A stretch of 64,000 bases of DNA. Origin: Typha latifolia. Lineage: Eukaryota > Streptophyta > Magnoliopsida > Poales > Typhaceae. Positions 10,631 to 24,225 of the stretch are shown in pieces. The stretch lies in the NCBI GenBank assembly GCA_019914945.1, contig CM034104.1, positions 5,086,501 to 5,150,500 on the forward strand, given 5' to 3'. The notes under the pieces are model-generated. The model was not told where the DNA came from and ran no database searches. It saw only the letters and a program-made list of their open reading frames with translations. Position 1 is the stretch's first letter. Every line of letters begins with the position of its first letter. The translations under genes were made by a program, and so were the position numbers.

Positions 10631-11554
10631 ATGCCAGGACTCACCATTGGAGATACTATCCCTGACCTCGAGTTGGAGACCACCCATGGCAAGATCCGTA
10701 TCCACGACTACGTTGGCGATGGCTATGCCATCATCTTTTCCCACCCTGGTTAACATCTTTTTTAGACCCAATAATCAACACATCATTTCACTATTATATG
10801 TACTGTTACTTAATTGGTGAGTTCTTTAGGTGACTTCACGCCGGTTTGCACGACGGAGCTGGGGAAGATGGCGGCATACGCGCCGGAGTTCGAGAAGAGA
10901 GGGGTGAAGCTGCTTGGCCTTTCTTGCGACGGCGTCCACTCTCATAAGGAGTGGATTAAGGACATTGAGGCATATACGGTGTGATTGATGTTGTCATGTT
11001 TTTCTTCACTTTATTACCTTGAGAAATCGTTTTCAAGATAGTTGTTTTGAAACTGTGGATTTTAATTTAGCCGGGGAGCCATGTGACTTACCCGATAGCA
11101 GCGGACCCAAATAGGAACGTGATCAAGCAGCTAAACATGGTGGACCCGGATGAGAAAGACTCGAGTGGAAACCAAATGCCGTCACGGGCTCTCCATATAG
11201 TGGGACCTGATAAAAAAGTACACTATTCTTGATTTAACGTGCAACAACACTCAAGAGCCTATTCATTTGTCCTCTTACGAAAGTTTTTAATGTGTGGGGT
11301 TGGATTAGGTCAAGCTGAGCTTTCTGTATCCATCATCGACGGGCCGGAACATGGACGAGGTGGTGAGGGTAGTGGACTCGCTGCAGAAGGCGGCGAAGCA
11401 CAAGGTGGCCACTCCGGCGAACTGGAAGCCCGGGGAGAAAGTGGTCATCTCGCCGAGCGTGTCCACAGAGGAGGCCAAGAGGATCTTCCCACAGGGGTTC
11501 GAGGTCGCAGATCTGCCGTCCAAGAAGGACTACCTTCGTTTTACCAACGTCTGA
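10631..11554 (+). CDS. PER1: 1-Cys peroxiredoxin (Prx6 type), four exons
   Basis: Exons are 10631-10748, 10830-10978, 11071-11217 and 11309-11554. All three introns are GT…AG and the joined frame encodes 219 residues, the usual length of plant 1-Cys Prx. The protein reduces hydroperoxides; the peroxidatic Cys is in [11 protein letters not shown] (about residues 40-50), formed across the first splice junction. The start [15 protein letters not shown] and the C-terminal part (VKLSFLYP…[15 protein letters not shown]…[10 protein letters not shown]…PQGF…LRFTNV) match the family closely. No second (resolving) Cys is placed as in 2-Cys enzymes. Members of this family are seed- and dormancy-associated antioxidants found in nucleus and cytosol. 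RY and ABRE motifs upstream fit this. An AATAAA lies at 11687. Confidence 0.95.
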
Positions 11555-11686
11555 GCGATAGGTGTCGGTGTCATGTAGTTCGTGTGTTACTTTCGTTGGC
11601 GTCAAGTTAATTAGTGCACTTCTGTTCTTCTGTTATAATTCGCTATGCCTAGCTTCTTCGATGTTTACCTTTGTCTGTAATTTGTA

Positions 11687-11692
11687 AATAAA
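11687..11692 (+). terminator. Likely polyadenylation signal of the 1-Cys peroxiredoxin
   Basis: AATAAA occurs about 130 bases after the stop codon, in a T-rich context. Confidence 0.5.
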
Positions 11693-12111
11693 TGCAAGTT
11701 GCTTCTAGCTAGCTTTAGTTGTCACGTTGTCGTCTCTGATTGGTTTCCTGGCGTCTTGCGCACGTATCTTTGCAACTTTTGGTTCTTTCCTTTCATGAGC
11801 AAATGTGAGATCTAGTGGTATCCAAAGTGGAGTGGAAATGTGGAATGCATGGCTAGTTGTATTTATTACCTTTCATGAGGAACAATCATGAGCTGTATAA
11901 GATATAAGAGTAGTACAACAAATTATTCAGGAACATTTATTTTACTAGCAACGATTACGGAATCTAGCTAGTTACATCTCTTTATGGTAACAAGCTCAAA
12001 CAATTCTTTTATTGGAAGGATAGCGCACGCGGACAAATAAATCTGTGACAAACAAAATGAACACAAGAAAGCCATTTGTGCAATGGTATTAATTGGAACT
12101 GTAGGGGGTTT

Positions 12112-13205
12112 CTAGTTCACGACCCTGCACATCTTCCTGACCTCCCCCCCTTTTCCAACGCGAACGCCGATGTGGCCCATCTTCACCATGGCAGCCGCAA
12201 ACTTTACCTGCCAAATTGTTTGGTCCCTCGCGTAGATCGACACCAAGTCCGCCGTCTTCTTGCTAGTCAGCAAGGCGTTGTCGGAGTCGAACAACACTCT
12301 GTGGGCCTCCACGTTCTTGTAGTACTGGTTGTCAAATAAATCCGGGGTCACGACATCCTGATCCACCGTGACATTCCCGCTCGCCGGCGACGGGCATTTC
12401 TTCTTCAAGGACGCGGCTAAGGATGCGTCGATCGGCACCCCGGGCTTGAGGCGGTCTAGGAAGGAGGAGCAATGGGAGTCGCCGATGGTGTGCGCTCCGG
12501 AGAGGACGACCATATCCTCCAAGTTCATCCCTTTGACTGCAAAGTTTTCCTTGAGCATGTCAAGGTTGAAGGTAGGGTCGGGGAGATCTCGCATCGACTC
12601 GGCCGCGAGGGAGACCCTCCCGTCACGCCTCCCGGAGGGGATGGCGTAGTGGAACCCCCCGGCGATCTTGGTTGCGTCGCGTGCTGCGAAGGCGATGATG
12701 TCGGCGCAGGAGACGACCCCCGGGCAGTGCCGCTCGAGCGCGGCCTTGACCTTGTCCACCAAGTCGAAGCCTTCCAGGCTGGGGTCGTTTATAGGCGCCG
12801 TTTTCTCGGGGTGTGGGTTTTCCGGTGTAGGGTCGAGTAGTACAGAAGCATCACACCCCTGGTTCAATCATAGCAACTCTCATTCACATCTAGATATATA
12901 TATATAAATTCTAAAGTAAATTGTGTCAAACTCCGACGATACGCATATGTAACTAATGTACAAGTATAACTTACTCTAACAAAGCAATCGTGGAAGAACA
13001 ATCTAATAAGGCCGGCGGCCAGGCCAACATCATCGGAGATAGCCTTGCGCACAAACCTTTTCACAATCTTCTCAGCCTTTGGGCACGTATAACGATAATA
13101 TCCAACTTCTAGGGAAGCAGAGGATAAGGGAAGCATGGCTTGGATGACCATGGCGAAGAGTAGGCATGATGCCAAGAGGGGAAGCTGAGTTCTCTCGCTC
13201 CTCAT
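12112..13205 (-). CDS. Class III secretory peroxidase (copy 1)
   Basis: Exon 1 is 13205-12975 and exon 2 is 12858-12112, with a 116-bp phase-0 GT…AG intron; the product is 325 residues. A signal peptide of about 30 residues ends near LSSAS, so the enzyme should go to the cell wall or vacuole. It is a haem peroxidase using H2O2 to oxidise phenolics. Distal Arg/His are in [15 protein letters not shown], the proximal haem His in [14 protein letters not shown]. The structural Asn (HRP N70 position) is in IND, and the Pro of the substrate site in AIPSGRRDG. All eight disulfide Cys are present. Only the first of the three classical intron positions is kept. It resembles peroxidase-5-like members. 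It points away from the plus-strand copies. Confidence 0.95.
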
Positions 13206-13271
13206 CTTTCAGTTCGCTTATGTACACCAGAGCAATGAGCACGAGGAATAGCTCTGCTTAAGAAGTTGGTT

Positions 13272-13279
13272 ATTTATAG
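13272..13279 (-). promoter_or_regulatory. TATA box of peroxidase copy 1
   Basis: The minus strand reads TATAAATA about 70 bases before the start codon. Confidence 0.7.
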
Positions 13280-13289
13280 GCGGGGAAGA

Positions 13290-15365
13290 AAGGGATAGGA
13301 TGGGCTCGAGCAAGTAAAACCGATCGAAGGATCAGATGAGAGTTGTTGGCCTCTTTCTTGTGCCAGATTACTATTGTTAATAAGTGAAACGAGAACGTGG
13401 GCTGCAGCACCTCATTAGTTGACTACCTTTCGTCATATATGATTAACAAAATTTTAGTATTATGTACTTGAAATATTTTAAGTTTAAAGTTGTGACTATG
13501 CCACATAAAATTAATGACCATCGATCTGATCATGAATGGCCCAATAATTCGCTTAGAAAAGTCTTCCACCGAACACATTCATTGAAGCCAGCTGATGAAT
13601 TCAAGATGGCAATTGCCATTTGTATCTCAATCAAGGAGGTTAATTGGAATATTATTATATTTATCCCGTGGGGTTGCTATATCTTCTGCCAAACACAATG
13701 TGTAATAAGGATTAGTTACTCGATATATATTGAATGTTGAATTACACTCTAGGGGTAGCCTCTAGAGATTGCCAACACAAGTCCATTGAGGAGTGCAGTA
13801 AAATTATGCACAACTTTACTAATCCTAAAGTATAATAAAGAGCATATAATATATTAATATTGGAGAAAGGACAGGATTGGAAATTCAAAAGGACGGCCGA
13901 AGTAAGGGCCCATGGCCATCTGCCCCTTGGCTGTCTTTGGAAAGGGAAAGGAAGATGCCTTGTTAAGTTTTTTTTTTTCTCTTTTATTTAACAGATAATA
14001 ATACTCTAAATTTAATCATAAGCTAGATAAAGATACTATAAATATTTTAACCAAATTTAAACTTCAGTGCCTGTGGGGGCAGTCCTAGTGACAAATTTGT
14101 ATTAGAATAATGACTACCAATTTCACATATATGCTAAACTTTTATTCAAATTAATACCCACCTCTCGCCTACATATTATACTATTCTTCATCTATGAAAT
14201 ATCTTACTTGTTAGATAGCATTTATAACGACCCAACAAAAAGAACTTGCTTGCTAACACTACTCATCTTCGGCACTGCATTCATGCATCTTAAGTCAAAG
14301 TTCCAACAGTGGGTAGTCTATAGCTTTCTCGAAAAACGAGAGAAAAAAAAATTAAAAAAAAAGGGGAGAAAAACCTCGTGGTGGGTAGACCTAGACCACA
14401 GCAAAATGACAGAGAATCTCACCAGAAGTTGGTGAACCATCGTGCATTCTTGATTACAGAGCGCTGCTTCTTCTTCTATCAAAACCAAAACGGGACCGTT
14501 AAATTGCTGCCTACTTCCATTGCTAACATTATTCCTCCATAATAGGCAACGGCAAATTGCAGGAGGCCAGTAGCATGTCTCCATCCATGGTAACAGATCA
14601 AGAATAGAGTGAATGCTTTTGACGGGAAAGAGATTAAATCGTAAACGACGTACGTGACAGTATGCTTTCAGATGTTACCGTATCGCTTACCTACATATCT
14701 ACGTCTGGGCGTTATGGAAAAGACCTCGTACCTTATATATTTGCAGTTTGATTTCTCACTTCAATTCTTTTTTCAGAATAATGGCATCTACTTTTTTTTT
14801 ATGACACATTAATATAATTAATATGAAACACAATTTCTTTTGCATGTATGCCGGTCAAAAATTCTTTATTTGTTCATATGCCTCTCTAAAATTGTCTTAA
14901 AAAGATATATGTACATAAACGTTGTGTTTTAAAAGGTATATATATATATATATCAAATATAGAGATGATGAAGGGTATATATTAAGGTAAAAAAACACCA
15001 AAATAAAATCTGGGAAAAGCTCAACTTTACCTGATTTGGGTCTACAGGGCAAGATTTACTATATTTTTTTTGTAAGTGGACAGTTTTGCCCATTACCTAA
15101 TTAGACATCTCATAGTATCTAATTATATGCCAAGTGGTCTGTACATGGGCCATCTTTTCGGATAAGAAGGAAGATATCTTTGACGTGTTCTTTTCGGAAA
15201 GATTTTTCTTTTTCTTTTCCTTTTTCTTTTGTGTGTTATTTAAGGTCCTGTTCGGAATGTAGCGAGTGAGGGAGATGCTCATCTCCCTTAGTTTAGTTGT
15301 TTTCTATTACTTCATAGCTAGGCTGTCTCACTAAGGGCATTCTAGTATATAAACTGGTTACTCTT

Positions 15366-15396
<31 letters not shown>

Positions 15397-15640
15397 GCTA
15401 ACCGACTTGATTAGACCTACTAATCAAATGACTCAGCTAAATAGCAAGCTGAAATAAGAAATGACTAATTTGAAGTAGAAATTGTCTACACTAATATAAC
15501 TAACTTGACTCAATAAGCCCAATGCCCTGTGAGGAAATCTGATCCGACCCAAATCACATTATTCCATCACATTGGACATACCTCATATATCTTATCCCAT
15601 TAACTCTAACTCATCCAAGTAAGGGGCTAACTTGATCGAC
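13290..15640. other. Gene-free stretch
   Basis: No supported gene. It holds AT-rich sequence and a short (TA)n near 14936-14952 and (AT)n at 15368-15396. A few open frames here are short and lack family signatures. Confidence 0.65.
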
Positions 15641-15659
15641 ATGGGCTAGTTCTAGGCTA

Positions 15660-16460
15660 GCTGAATATGAATTGCATCCAAAGCCTTTCAGAGCTTGCCC
15701 AAGATGAGGATATGGCCAACCTATGTTGTGAAAGACCATCGCAAGCGTCTAACCAAGGCTCAGCACGATTGTGGATTTGGGCAAGGCCCGAACGTAAGGA
15801 ATGACCCTACTGGTTGATAGATGCATGCATAGTTTTAGTTAGACCAGTTGGATTTGAGGTATATCGAAAGCTTAGAGAAGCACATCTGAAGTGAGTTCAT
15901 GACTAATCTAGATAAGGTATGACCTAAAAAGGATCAAAATAAATCCAGGCTTTAGCTTCAAGTTGACCAAGGCCTAAATGGAATTAAGAGGAAAGCTGGC
16001 TCGGTTGGTGGGTGCACATGCATGGAGACCTCAACATGGATCTCCTCCTCGTTCTCCTTTCAAAAGCATCATGGCAGCGAACTTCATGCATTCGTGCCTT
16101 GAGATAAATTTCTCATCATTATAAGTGCTCAATACTTGGACTCTTCTTTCCTCCACCTGGCCTATTGTGAGGCCTTGAACCCCTACTTTTCTCGATAGTC
16201 TTCTTACCTCTGGTATGCTCAAGCAAGGTGAGGGGTAGGCACGATCCTAGAATAGTGTTGTCCAGGCAGAGGATCCTTAAAGTCGTCCCACTCATCAATG
16301 TCATCAATCAGTGGCTTGGTGATGGTCGGTGGCGATTGCGAAGGAGAGATTCCATTGCCGTGGGGTTTCGTTGTGCATTGATAAAAGCTTGCGTGAAGAA
16401 GACCTTCGCCGACTCTTGCATAGCCCGCTGTGATTCTATCAAGGTGACCATTATCTAGAC
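15660..16460 (-). pseudogene. Decayed Ty3/gypsy gag fragment
   Basis: On the minus strand around 16031-16222 the frame reads VEERRVQVLSTYNDEKFISRHEC, a corrupted form of the gypsy gag knuckle context (ERR.KGLC..CDEKF.PGH.C) with Cys replaced. A possible gag N-terminal part lies at 16330-16450. No intact frame remains. Confidence 0.5.
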
Positions 16461-16469
16461 CAAATTTAA

Positions 16470-18520
16470 ATGTCTCGGCATGGAGTAGGCATATTCATTG
16501 CAGAAATCTAATTTGGAAAGTTTTGGGAGAATATTTATGAAAAATTCATATGACAGTACAAAAATTGTGAAAGTTTCTCTATCTATGTTTTTGGGATACA
16601 AACCCTTTTAAGATGCGAACTCTCTCTGGTGTCTAATCAAGATCTAATCTGGCACTCTTAAGGGAGCATAACCCGGAGGCCGAGGTGGTGATAGTGGATG
16701 ATCTTGTTTGGGGCTATACTATTGCTAATAGTTAAGTAATATTTAATAAAACTTAGCATCAAGCTGCTTTTGATAGATTTAGAGAAAAGACAAGTCGATT
16801 TGCTAATAGCAATATTGCCATATTGACCCCTTAAACATAAGAGTAATTTCCAAATTTCCATTTCTTTTATCTACGTGTTTCAGAGCTATTTATTTATTTA
16901 TTTTACTTACGAGTTTGAGAGCTATTCTGATCCAATAATAAACTTATATAATTGGATGAAACCAATGGTAGAATCCCTATCTTGGAGTGTTGGTGTTAGG
17001 GTCCCCAGTTTAGTAGCATCAGATGGCTGCCTAACCTAAAAGCTCCAAATCTGATTGCATAGAAGTGGTGATCAGAAAGCTTTTGCTGCCACTTAAATCA
17101 GACTGGAGTTTTCCTATAATCCAAGAATGTAATTATGGAAGCGACAATCTTTCTTATTTCTTAAAAGATCTTTTTACTAGAGTAGAGTGGAGCCAACAGT
17201 ACTACTTCTCATAAAATTGAACAATCAAGTGTTAAAAATAAGCATAACATTGAGTAATAATATTTTATAAATTATATTTTACATTTTACTTGTTTTATGA
17301 TTTACATCATGTTCTTGAGAGTTCTGTAACACGACCTCTCCTTTTTATTTATAATTTTTATTAAATACTCGGACGTTATTTTAACTAATTGACATTAACT
17401 AAATTACTAAAATACTTTTACCTCTCTACCTCTCCATCATCTTCCCGCCAACCTCCTCCTTCCGTGGTCACCACTGCCACCTTCCTCCTCGTCGTTGTCG
17501 TCGTCCTCTTCTTCTGCCAATCCCATGGGGATGATTATTTACATCTACTTAAGATTTGTCTTTCTCTTCTTGTTAAGTTAGTTATCTTAAAGTAATTGGT
17601 TGTATTCTAGAGTTTTAGCTATTGACTTATGATCATCAAATTCTTTAAAGACTTCGTGTATCTCAAGTCAATATAATTCTAATTTCAGATAGTAACAATA
17701 GAGGCTAATCTTTTATTATATATAAGTTATGAATAATTTTACTTATAACCTATGAACTATTAATATATTTCATATACACTCTTTAGATTTTTTTTATTAC
17801 CTATATACACTTTCTAAATTAAGAAAAATATTTATTTATATCCTCTTAAAATTAAAAAAAATAAGATAGACTTCTAAACTAAAAGACTTATTAGATAAAT
17901 GTGTACGTGGTTAAAAAAAAGTTCAGAAAGTATACCTCAGAAAATAATAATATTTCAGAGAGGATCCAAATAGAACTATTCCTATAGATTATACACATAG
18001 ATCAACTCTCCAAGAAGCCAATTGGAAGGCAATCACAAGGTGCATTTATTTCCTGGGAGTTTTGCTTTGCTGATAAGCAAAATGAGGGGCCATCAGTTAA
18101 TGACTATTAGTTATATATGGTCAAAAACATATGTCATGTTATTAGTCATTTTAGGCATGCGGATGGCGTCGTGATTGCATATGATTCATGCCGATGAATC
18201 TTCCTGTGAGTCCTTCGTATCTATTATTTGAAAAGTAATCACTAGATTCCATATAAACAAAGAGAAAGTCTCTCTGCACATTTTTCGATTGTCGTTTTAG
18301 ACACCCTCCAAATTAATGACGAGAAAGGAGAGATGGGTTGATGGGTGGTGGGCGAGTGATTCATTTTTAAATGTCTTTGGTGCTAAAATCTCTCCAAATT
18401 TCTTGTCTTCTTACTAAAGTTCTTATTAGATTTTCTCGCTAGAGTTAAATAAAAAAAATGCGACCCTCATTAGTTCTAAAGAAAATTTGCATTGCTTTTT
18501 TATTTCATTTACATGTTCCA
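16470..18520. other. Gene-free AT-rich stretch
   Basis: No coding region, RNA gene or clear element boundary was recognised. The short frame at 17389-17595 is Ser/Val-rich low complexity. Confidence 0.6.
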
Positions 18521-18524
18521 CTTT

Positions 18525-19332
18525 TGTTTTTAATATTTATAAATTAAGGCTTGCATTTAAATTTATATGTGATTAGAAAACATCTTGCTGTTATATCTAT
18601 TAATTATACTTGTTAAGTTAACTATATAAAAAGATTATAAAAATACTGCCATCCAAATTCTATCTTACTATCGAAGCTATACTCAACTCAAAACTCTAAA
18701 TCTAAATTATAGCTAAACCTACACACTAAGACTACCCAACTCAAAACATACCAAACCTTCTGATATCATCTCCATCTCCGTCTCCATCTCATCTCCCAAG
18801 CCCAAGTTTTCCCTCCATCTCCATCTCCATCTCGATCTCCATCTCCATCAGAGGAGTTCTCATCTCCTATCTCCCAAGCCCAAGCTCAAGCTTTGCTTTC
18901 ATCTCCATCTCGGTCTCCATTCCCTCTCCATTGGAAGCTAAACTATTCACAATGAGGTCGATTTGATGGGACCTTATATTAAATCTTGTTCTTTAGTTTA
19001 TACCAAGAAGAATTGACATTTAAAATAAAATGTAATGGACGGTGTAAATAATTTGAATTTCTACATGTGCATGTGTACTATCTGGCAACACATTTATAAG
19101 GAAATATAATGAGAAGAAAGAAGAATAAGAAATAAGAGCATTTTGATTATTTTAGAAATAAATTATATGTAGATGGCAAAATATTTTTGTTTATGCCATA
19201 TATTCATACTATGTTAGTGTTAATCGAACTCAGAATATTTTTGCACATATATAATAAAATATAGAGCTCAATTTATAAATATAAAAATTGGAGGATTTAA
19301 ACTATAAAAGTTAGGGCATTAGATACAAATTT
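18525..19332. mobile_element. Diverged foldback MITE (family G, copy 3) with a CT-rich insert
   Basis: The outer parts (about 18530-18620 and 19228-19332) resemble the ends of the MITE copies at 38177 and 41832, for example ATATAGAGCTCAATTTATAAA near the right end. The middle contains a CTCCAT-type minisatellite (18770-18945). Homology is weaker than between the other two copies. Confidence 0.45.
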
Positions 19333-19663
19333 CCTTAATTCTATTCTTAATTCAATGAAAGTCTATTTTCTCTCCTCTTCTTAGACACCCGGTGGCTATT
19401 GTTAATATTTGTTGGATTAGGCCTACTCATGGGGGGTCCTAATACGAAGGAGTAGTAATTCATGTCTTAGTTTTCTATATGAAGTGGGAGATGGTGAAAA
19501 GTCTTCTAGATAAATTAGGAGATAAAGAAATATATCTAATTTGACTAGGAGAGAGACATATTTTGGATGCATATATAAAGGCATAGAACTAATTTTTTGA
19601 AATAGTGATTATAGATTCAAGATTGGTGTGAGGAGAGTTTGCGGTGGTCTGTGGATATTTACA

Positions 19664-22019
19664 TGATATGATCCAATCATATGGGTTGAGTTAAGTCAAG
19701 TCGAATTGAGTTAGTTAGCTAGATTTATTTATTACTTTAAATTTCAAATAAAATGAATATAAGCCCAATAAAGCAAATTGGATTCAATCCACTATGATTC
19801 TATTTCTATAAATATGAGTGATCATTGGTTAATTATTATCGCGGAATCACTAGTGAGTATAACCAATTTTATTATTTGTTTTTATCTTTTATCATAACCA
19901 TTAGATCGTTCTTATCTTTGTAGGAGTAGATTTTAACCCTAGATCTATTTAAAACATCCAAACCGTAGCTCCATCTTCCTTAACAAGACACTTTACTTTA
20001 CAGACATCCCTTACCATCCTTGGCCGCCATCCCTTACCATCCTTGGCCGTCCGCTAGCCTCCGATGATTATCGTAACGTCAGATAATTATCAATCTATTC
20101 GCTCTCAACCTTTCCACACTATTTTATTTTTAAATTTTCACTTGATCTTCCAATTAGTGAAACCAGAGCCATTAAATCCATCCATAACTTCCGTGGATAA
20201 TAATCTCCATCCACCACTGCATACCGGCATTCCATCAACGTGAGGACTAGCTAGAGGTCAACTGTTGGTGACCCACAACTGAACCCAGTCATTGTCCCCC
20301 ATGCAACTTGTGGCAGCGACCCTAGGCCAAAATTCAATTTCATCCCTGAAGTTAGGGTTAGGGTATTTGCACGGAGGAGATGAAGTGCATGAATCCCGAG
20401 TTAGGACAAAATTGCTAATCAATTTAATGACCTTATGAGAACTAGTTTGAGACCCATGAGCATGAACTTGAGCTCGAGTATGAGCCTAAGGATAATTGGT
20501 GGAATGATTTGATGGGCCTGCGTTATATGATTGTTCTAGATTAGCATGCAGTGCTAGATCGATGTGAGCAAGACCCGTGGACTCATGACCCACTTGACTA
20601 GCATCCACCATAAGGTTGGTTGGCTCACCATGATGGAGCACACGGGGGAATCCAAGCTTGGATTGTCAAGTTTAATTTTCTAAAATTTTTTAGAGGAGAC
20701 CCACTAGATTGGACTTACATAGTAGAGCAGTTTTTTAGGTATCACGACATGCCCAACACTAGAAGATCTAGTTTGCATCATTCCACTTGGAGGGCATAGC
20801 TATCAGGTACTAGTTAGTTGAGTAGCCTTGACCATTTGAGTCTCGGCGTAGATGCTATCCATGCTCGATTTTATTCGACCTAGTACGAGGACTTTCATGC
20901 CATGTTGGCTAAGCTAACTTAATAACAATAATTCGAGTTTACCAGGAGGAGTTTGAATAGATCTGCATCCTACTCACCAAATGATCAGACTTGGCCTTGA
21001 AGAGTACTTTTCATTAGTGAGCTCAGACTTGATATTCAGGTTGTCAAGGCTCTAAGGCCCATTGCTTTAGATGAGGCATTCTCCTTAGCTATACTGATAG
21101 AGTCATAGTTGGACTAGCAAAACTGGCATCGTAGAGAAGAGAGGAGGAAGGCGACTCACATCATGGACCCATTTGAGCCAACTCCACCTGCTTCAGCTCA
21201 GCTTGCACAAACAAGCTCAGCCTAACCACCAGATCACGTGTCGTTTTGTACCTATTGACTTGGAGTAGCCTAAAAAGAAAGGTTTGTACTTTTACTGTTA
21301 CCGTTTAACCCTCGATCATAAATGAAAGCTTTAGCGCGTCATGTTGTTGGGTGATCTCAAAGGGGATGAATTGAGTCCGCTAATTGACACGATCGATTGT
21401 ATGAGTACAAGGACATGAATTACTAATCACCTTGTAGATAAGGTGTCGGAAGCATGTTGGATTGATATGATTCGACCACGTGGGTTGAGTCAAGTCGAGT
21501 TGAATCGAGTTAGTTAGTTATGTTTGCTTATTATTTTAAATTTCAAATAAAGCAGATTTAAGCCCAATAAGATGAATTAAATTTGACCCACTATGATTAT
21601 ACTCTTATAAATAGGAGTAATCATAGTCTAATTATTACAGTAGAATGATTATTGAGTTTGACTAATTTTATTATTTGCCTTCATCTTTTATCACAGTCAT
21701 TAGATTATCTTTATCTTCGTATGAGTAGATCTTAACCCTACATCTATTCAAAACATCTAAACCCTAGCCACCATCTTCCTCCACGAGCCACCCTATTTTA
21801 CAGTCATCCTCCACTACCCTTGACAGTCTGCCACCCTCTAACAACTGCCGCAATATTAGAAATTACCAATCTATTCAGTCTCAACCTTGTCTCATTATTG
21901 TATTTTCACTTTTCATCCCGACACTAGAATCATGTAAAATTAGAGCCGTTGGATCCATAACTTTCAAGTTATATCAAAATTTTCATATGAATAGATCGAT
22001 CTAGATCTGATTTGTATCA
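19664..22019 (+). mobile_element. Small LTR element, family A, copy A1
   Basis: Two direct copies of about 560 bp (19664 to about 20230 and 21463-22019) begin TGATATGAT and share blocks such as GGGTTGAGT.AAGTCGA and TTTTATTATTTG. The internal part holds only decayed gag. The first LTR carries an extra tandem copy of CATCCCTTACCATCCTTGGC near 20004-20050. The two LTRs differ at many positions, so the insertion is old. Confidence 0.75.
20690..21135 (+). pseudogene. Decayed gag of element A1
   Basis: GDPLDWTYIVEQFFRYHDMP at the start matches the retrotrans_gag core (DPL.W…EQFF.YH). YQEEFE appears further on. Several stops and shifts interrupt the frame. Confidence 0.6.
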
Positions 22020-22459
22020 TTAAAAGGCGTTTAGAAGATGTGATATTACATAAAGAGCTATGAGATGGACACATAAGAGGTCCAGAGTGCATGGTATACA
22101 CAGACGATGCAAGATGAGTGTGCAACACTTCTTGGCTGCATTTTAAATGCAAAATAATAGTAAAAAGTGGTAAGAGAAGATTTTTCATGGTCTATAATGT
22201 ATGAGTTTAATATCAATTTGTATAATTGATGTGCACTTTTAGAATCAATTTATCTAGATATTTTAGAATCTATGTACTTTGTATCTTACATAGAGGATTT
22301 GTTGCGGCCTTGTATTTTTTTTTTTCCTATTAGAGCACTTTTTATCTAAATTCTTTTGTCTGAGTTTACTATGATTATTTTCTTCTCTTTTGATATTTAG
22401 CAAGATTAAATAAACATAGTGCGAGAAAGCTTTCGAAGATCTGATTTGTGCATAAAAAA

Positions 22460-22471
22460 TGGTATCAAAGC
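22460..22471 (+). promoter_or_regulatory. Primer-binding site of a decayed LTR
   Basis: TGGTATCAAAGC follows an LTR-like stretch (about 22215-22456, starting TGTTGCGGCCTTG). No coding region of this element is recognisable downstream; 22475-23388 shows nothing else beyond a (TA)n run at 22914-22941. Confidence 0.5.
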
Positions 22472-22909
22472 TGAGGGTCCGGTGAATCCAACATGAGGTA
22501 TCAGAATTGATGGTTAGATGATCCTAGATCACTCTTTAAATTATTTTATGAAATAACAATTGTATTCCAATAAAGTCATGACGTGACGGGAAAACAAGCA
22601 AGCCAAAAACTAAACTACATTTTCTAATGCAAAAAAAAATCTCCTCACTAAAGAGAAGAAAAAACCTACTGATCTCGTCAAATTCAGACCAATTTATTTT
22701 ATTAAAATCCTAGGAATAAGATTCACTTACAAACCCCTCTAAATGCACCGATATCTAAGTGTTAAAGTTCGTCTCTTACTCGCAATCCGTTGCGATAAAC
22801 TATTCCATGAAAATTGAGTGCCTAAGATTGATTCACCGCAACACGGATTACTTGCTGTGAACACATGGTAAAGATTCATCTCCTAGTTAAGCTCCTCCGA
22901 TGTGCTTCA

Positions 22910-22943
<34 letters not shown>

Positions 22944-23868
22944 TTTTACAAGCACTCGAACTGCTTTCACACCTCATAGTTTGATAGAAATTAAGCTGTT
23001 TGAAGAATCCTTGGATTGATTGTATGCATTATAGTACCTCTGGATCCCTTGCGAGGAACATCTCCGGTTTGTACTAAATAAATTCTAAAAGGAAAACTCC
23101 CATACGAAATATGAAATTAAACTTTCCTAGTTCCGTTCTGAGAGATCAACCCGGATCATTTAAGTTCGACTTGAACCAAACCCATACACAATAAGTAATT
23201 CAATGAAAAACTTGTTCCAAAGTTAGAACCATTTTAAATCGGTTCAAACCTAGTATTGTAGTAAATGCTGAATTTCTAAATATTGCTTCTTTTCACTTTG
23301 ATTTATTTTTTTGCATGTAATACTCTCCCAAAAGTAGTGTGTCTTGATTGTACTTAAAATCCTATATTTATATCATTGTTACAAATATTGAAAAACCTCT
23401 AGACACAAGTATGTATCTAAACACTAGGCAATGATCTCACTCGTTCGCTTAAGTAAAAGTCGGAAGAAACATTAAAACCGAAAGTAGAGATGAACGCCAA
23501 GATTTTAACGTGGAAAAACCCAAATGGGAAAAAAACCACGGATTCAAACTCGGATCAAAACCAATCACTAGAATAGTAGCAGTTACAAGACTGACTCTCA
23601 AAACAACCCGTCGATCCAAACGACTTTGTTCCTCTTAGTCTTGCTCGCTAGAACCCACGATTCATCGCTTCTCGTGATTGATGTCCAATCTCAGTAACCC
23701 TCGAGATTGATATTTCGTCTAGATAGCCCTTAAGACGAAATATTAAGATTTGTAGATGAGAAGAGCCTTGTTAGTTGAAGAACCGATGTAGCCTCAAGAA
23801 GTCTCCTTCAATAATACTTCTTCAACCACACTAGAGATAGGGTTTCACAATCCTTATATATCATCTCC

Positions 23869-24085
23869 AAGATAGAGCCAAATCCAAATCTTATCCGTAC
23901 TCATGAAAGTACAAGATAGAGCCAAATCCAAATATTATCCGCACTCATGATCTTCAAGATATAGCCAAATCCAAATCTTATCTATACTCACGATCTTCAA
24001 GATAAAGCAAAATCCAAATCTTATCCATACTCACGATCTTCAAGATAGAGCCAAATCCGAGTCTTATCCGTACTCACGAAAGTCC
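23869..24085 (-). repeat. Five tandem 43-44-bp repeats in the 3' LTR of E1
   Basis: The unit begins AAGATAGAGCCAAATCCAAA and ends in TACTCACGATCTTC or a variant. It lies immediately upstream (in element sense) of the TATA box (23852-23861). The same five copies occur at 27161-27378. Confidence 0.9.
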
Positions 24086-24105
24086 AATATTCTTAAACTT
24101 TGTTG

Positions 24106-24225
24106 GTGCGTTCGAACGGGCTCGAGTGCGTTCGAACGCGACAGCTTGAATTCTTCAGGTTGCATTCGAACGCGTTTGTGAACGCAGCTCTCGGTCTGTG
24201 TGAACGCAGTACCCGCGTTCGAACA
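24106..24225 (-). repeat. TTCGAA palindrome array in the 3' LTR of E1 (truncated)
   Basis: It contains GCGTTCGAACG cores followed by GTGAACGCAGCTCTCGGTC. The array is cut short by the deletion that removed the LTR start. Confidence 0.85.

Larger units (their letters stand above)
23389..24225 (-). repeat. 3' LTR of E1, U3 start missing
   Basis: It is nearly identical to 26681-27518. Homology stops at about 24225 inside the palindrome array. The next bases, a doubled AAAGTGCAAGAAG, mark the deletion junction. Confidence 0.9.
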